Shown here piece by piece: positions 59,910-64,000 of a stretch of 64,000 nt of DNA. This stretch comes from Drosophila pseudoobscura. Lineage: Eukaryota > Arthropoda > Insecta > Diptera > Drosophilidae. Numbering within the stretch: position 1 is the stretch's first letter; each line of letters begins with the position of its first letter. The notes beneath the pieces were generated by a model. That model saw only the letters and a list, made by a program, of their open reading frames with translations, made no database searches and was not told where the DNA came from. Position numbers and translations under genes: made by a program. Location: the NCBI RefSeq assembly GCF_009870125.1, contig NC_046679.1:22258001-22322000 (forward strand), in the 5' to 3' direction.

Positions 59910-61540
59910 TTCTTATGAAATTATTTTACTATGCAAATAGCAAAGAGAACAAAAGATACAATAAAAACGATATAGATCGAATGGTTTCCAAAGATACAAG
60001 TTTGTAGATTTTTTTTGATAGGGGCTTAGATTTATTCAACTCGAGAAACTATAGTCTCCCGCAGGATCCATCCATGATAAATCTATCAACACCTACAGCT
60101 TTACATTTGTAGCCACCAAATGTGGCATGTGGCACTTCTGTAAGAACCCACGCAGTTTCTGTTAATTGTAAAACCAAGACCCGCCTCTCTTTCCGCCAGA
60201 ACAAGTCAAGAATAAACGTTTTGTTTCTTTATATTGAAAAGCTAGGCAGGCAGGAAAAATCCAGATACTTTTTGTTATATATAGGATATAATTGTTCCTA
60301 TGGAGAACCCTCTCTCCGCCACCGTGCTCCTCCCAGGTGCACTGAACGAGAAAGATCAACAAACCAAAAAACAGTCCAATAAAAGACCAGTTGAAGCTCC
60401 TTAACCACCTCCCAGGGAGAGGCAGTCCATCAAAGTCGAGGGTAGGATGAGGCTCTGCCTTCCAGATCAACCCCAGGGGGGCTAAGCAGGCCATGAGGCT
60501 TACCCAATATTAGTTTTTCTACCATCTTAAGCTACAAGATGTGGCAGTGTCTTATAGAAACTTTTGGGTTAATTTCGGAGCTTCAATTTGAATGGAGAAA
60601 TCCAGGAATCTCCCAAAAATCCCTTATACATCATCATGAGCAAAGGACCATCAGAATATGAATGGGAAAGGTATAAATCTAGACAGCAAACAGATTGTTA
60701 AATAAACCCTGGGATCCACCATTGCCCCAAGGGGTGGGAGTGCAGATACCCTCCGTATCCGTCTTCTGTGTAATGCCTTTCATTAATTTGTGCCGCTGGC
60801 TGACTCCGTCTTCGATGGACGGCCGGGGACGATGGGGGTTAAGATTCAGCGAACCTCGACCACCAAAGACCAAGTGGCAATTAAAACTGTATGCGACAGG
60901 GCAGGGGCGGGGGCGGTGCATGTGGGTGTTAATTAAAATTGAAATCAATTGTTTCCTCGCTTAATGCTCCAACGATTGGGGCCTGCTGCTGCCCCTTGTA
61001 CCCAGGGGCTGGGCTTTGCGGTGCGTCTACTCTCAAGATTTCGGCTTTAAAGATCCAAAAATAGCCCTCCGGCTAGAAAGAGACTTCATTTGAAGCGTGA
61101 TTCGAGCTTCACACGAAGCCTCAAATTGTTGTCGCTAAAAATAAAATGATAAATATCGCTTAAGCTCTAATTGCTTTGGACATCGGACGAGCGGACGTAA
61201 CAGAAATCCAATTAAATGCTAGGACACGACACGCTTCTGCCTGTGCCGAGGGTACTACTATTTTTATCAGCTATCATATGTCGAGAGCGTGATCTGATAG
61301 AGCCGATAGCACGAGAACAGAGCCGTAGCCAGGGGGCTGGTTGGAGAAGGGGGTTAGTCTCAGGTGAATAGACGGGCAGCCAGACACATTGATAATTGTG
61401 GAGATAGTCGGATTTAGAGTGGGTCGGCGGGGGACAACTGCCTAGATAACAGTGAAAATATATTGAAACTCCATCTAACAGACAGAGAGAGAAAGGGGGT
61501 GTGTTGCGGCTCTCTGTTTGAGTACAGATCACCTCTGATT

Positions 61541-61573
61541 GCTAAGCCACACTGGGAGAGAGATAGAGAGAGT
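61541..61573 (+). repeat. CTAAGC-CACTGG-GAGA motif, copy E
   Basis: GCTAAGCCACACTGGGAGAG followed by AGATAGAGAGAGT; with copy B the closest to the consensus. Confidence 0.65.
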
Positions 61574-63568
61574 AACAATCATTCTTAAAGCCACTTCTTT
61601 AAAGTTCTGTGAGTGTTTCTATGGGCAATATCTGGCACATTTCTCAAATATCTCTTACTTTAAGAAATTCCAGAGGGCTTACCCTTACAGATCTCTAGAA
61701 GGCAGATAAACCCCCACCACCAATGAATAATTTCTAGCCATTTTCTTTGATTTTCCTAGTACAATTCAGTAATTTTCAACCCCTTCGCCTGCCGCCGCCT
61801 TTGCAGTAATTATTCAGTGCACGGGGCGAGTACATTTTATCTGGCAATAACTTTAGATGGCGGCAATTTCATAGTTTGTTGTTAGTCTATTGCCATTCGC
61901 CAACATCTTTAAATACGTTTCGAGCTAATTGTTTGAGCAATTCCAGCCTTAATGCTCGTCAGGTTTTGCCCCTAGAATCGCTTCAACCAAAGAGCGTCTC
62001 TGTCTTTATTTACGAGTAGTTGTGAGAGTTTTGTAATAAATTCGAATACCTGCGACGTGGCTTTTATTTATAATGATTATTCCTTTTTAATATATTTTAC
62101 GTTGTATATGTATATATTTTTTACTCATTTGCCATAATTTAGTATTCAGCAGCATCGTTACGTACAGGTTTTTTATTATTTGGCGTTTCGTGGAAAGGTT
62201 CCAGACGGGTTTTGTGGTTTTTTATTTTAGCAGGAATACGAGAAGTGTCTGAACATTTTGGGGGATTTACTGAACTAATCGTATTTGGGCAGACAGTTTA
62301 GCACATCTGTAGATACAGTAGTTAGCCACCAAAATATATAGATCAATTGTGAAATGGATGAAGCAATTATTGGTTCAATTGATTGGCTAGAAATATAAAC
62401 TAATACATTTTCCAGGCATATAATTTAGTTATAATTGTTATATAATATAATGAAAATATCTCTTTTTATAAATTTCTAATTTATTAATGTACTCATTCAG
62501 TATTAATTACTTTTTCAGGATTTAATTAAAACAAACAACTTTCAGCCAATAGTTCGATGAGCACCACTTCAAAGCAATAAAAATATATAGAAATATATAC
62601 AAAACAAATACCAATAAAGAATAATCATATTTTCCACCATTTAATAAAATGATTGGCCCTTGTTTCCTTTTTTAAGTACATTTAATTACATTTATTTCCA
62701 CTCAATATGTCTCCTATTATTGTGTATTTTTCAAGCAATAAAAATAAAATAAATTGGCATTAAAAAAACAAAAATTCAAAATGGCTACTAGAAAAAATAC
62801 AAATAAAAAATATACAGAAAAAAATTAAAAATTCAATGCACACAACAAAACAAATTGAGGCCTTTGGCCAGCAGACAATTGAAAAACCTTCATGAAAAAT
62901 TAGCCACGAATTGGTTTGGTTGTGTGCTGCACGATTGCCACCGCTGCTGCCTGCCTTTTGGGCCGCATTTCATTCATATGGGCCAGGCCGGGCCGACATT
63001 AGCCCAGCAGAGGCTTCCATGCCTCTTTTTGTCTTCCATTTTGCGCACACAAATCAATTGACAGAGTCACGTAATCAGCGCAATCATGGCTAAAAGCAGT
63101 TTGTGGCTTCTTCGTTTTTTTTTCCCGATGCCGAATCCACACTTAAATCAATCAAAATGTCGCACCCAAAAGGCAGCCTCAAAAACTGGTTGCTTGTTGG
63201 GCTGCAGAAAACCCCAACCCCAATTTATGTTTGACGAGATGCAAAAATGTTTGCTCTCAACGAACAAAAACAAATGCCGAGGCATTTAATACACTTGCAG
63301 TTCGATCTTATCGTGCACACGACATGTATTTTGTTGTGGGATTCGACTCGGTTCCGAGTTTATAATTAATTTTCGGTTGAAATCTTGTATCAGATATATG
63401 ATACGTTTATATAGTGTTCCCATAGATTCCCACTTCTCGAATGAATGCAGGATAATTAAATAACTTAGGAAAGGGACTAAACCTCATTGAACAACTATTG
63501 TACTCAATAAACTATATATGTTTCATCCTATTTCCTTTTCAATACTCCAAAAATCTGTTTCAAATAAG

Positions 63569-63589
63569 TATACCCTCAAGAAGGGTATA
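63569..63589. repeat. TATACCCT/AGGGTATA inverted repeat
   Basis: Perfect eight-base arms TATACCCT and AGGGTATA flank a five-base loop, followed by ATAAA. Confidence 0.85.
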
Positions 63590-64000
63590 ATAAACATACA
63601 ATTTAGTCACGACCTTGAGCCCAATGATAAACATTTATGTTCAGCCAAGATTTGGGTTCAATTTTCAACTTTCTCAACAGACTGAGGGTTTCCTAGCCAA
63701 AGTTTAATAAAAAATGAACATAAAATGCCAAACCGAATGGAAATTTATACCACATTTAATTGCTAGAATCACCACAATTTCTCTTGGAAATAAACAAATA
63801 TTTGTTTAGATTAAGTAAATTTCCATAGAATAAAGAAACTACACAGCGGAAAATTTAATGAAAAAACATTTGTATTTGGTACTTTTGTTGGTTTAAAAAA
63901 TAATCATTTGAAGCGGTGTGAATTATAAATGGAAATGTTTGAAATAATTAAGAAAGTATAGAATAAAAATCTCCTCAAAATCTTACGAATTCCCCCATTT

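Larger units (their letters stand above)
52239..64000. other. gene-poor region at the right edge
   Basis: I see no supportable exon. Open frames of up to 164 residues (for example minus 55327-55821) are Arg/Pro/Ala repeats from simple sequence. Present are an AATACTAGA-type array (52871-53033), a 16-bp tandem repeat (54651-54687), an ACAG tract (58166-58188), GATA (59327-59351) and GAAT (59880-59909) microsatellites, three copies of the CTAAGC-GAGA motif, and TACCC/GGGTA inverted repeats. Bases 62080-62830 and 63400-64000 are strongly AT-rich. Confidence 0.6.

Overview
The window is animal nuclear DNA from a fruit fly of the genus Drosophila. It is AT-rich, genes carry short introns of about 50-90 bp with GT-AG ends, microsatellites are dense, and several proteins read as close orthologues of Drosophila melanogaster genes (Orco, Or83a, CAHbeta, RagA-B). 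The proteins differ from my memory of the melanogaster ones at scattered positions, so this is another species. An obscura-group fly is possible but not shown. The gene set fits the melanogaster 83A region of chromosome arm 3R (Muller element E).

Layout. Bases 1-5322 hold no convincing coding exon and probably contain 5' leader and regulatory DNA of Orco. Orco (5324-7930, +, six coding exons) is the odorant receptor co-receptor. A CRAL-TRIO lipid-binding protein follows (coding 14596-15582, +), with a probable untranslated first exon near 11.7 kb. Or83a (16967-18516, +) is a ligand-tuning odorant receptor that would need Orco. A UBTD1/2-type ubiquitin-like protein (22504-20679, -) and beta carbonic anhydrase CAHbeta (24788-26604, +) are divergent. 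RagA-B (28103-26984, -), the Rag GTPase of TORC1 amino-acid sensing, converges on CAHbeta. A ZAD and C2H2 zinc-finger protein (29847-28578, -) lies behind it. Two GILT-family thioredoxin-fold genes follow in tandem (30931-31744 and 32430-33348, +), with a possible 54-residue membrane protein between them. A FAM43-type PTB-domain gene (36708-33929, -) converges on the second GILT gene.

The remaining 27 kb (36709-64000) is gene-poor. Its left part may be 5' introns of the FAM43 gene, because a splice acceptor sits in that gene's leader. Its only fair coding candidate is a single-exon 130-residue membrane-anchored orphan (51846-52238, +). The rest holds simple repeats, a recurring 'CTAAGC..CACTG.GAGAGAG' motif and scattered TACCC/GGGTA inverted repeats.

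The genes do not form one pathway. The clearest functional pair is Orco and Or83a, 9 kb apart. Promoters of the housekeeping genes (RagA-B, the zinc-finger gene, probably the UBTD gene) carry Drosophila core Motif 1 (GGTCACACT). The zinc-finger promoter adds an array of Motif 6-like GGTATATTT sites. All coordinates and splice sites were read by eye from the sequence; no alignment or expression data were available.
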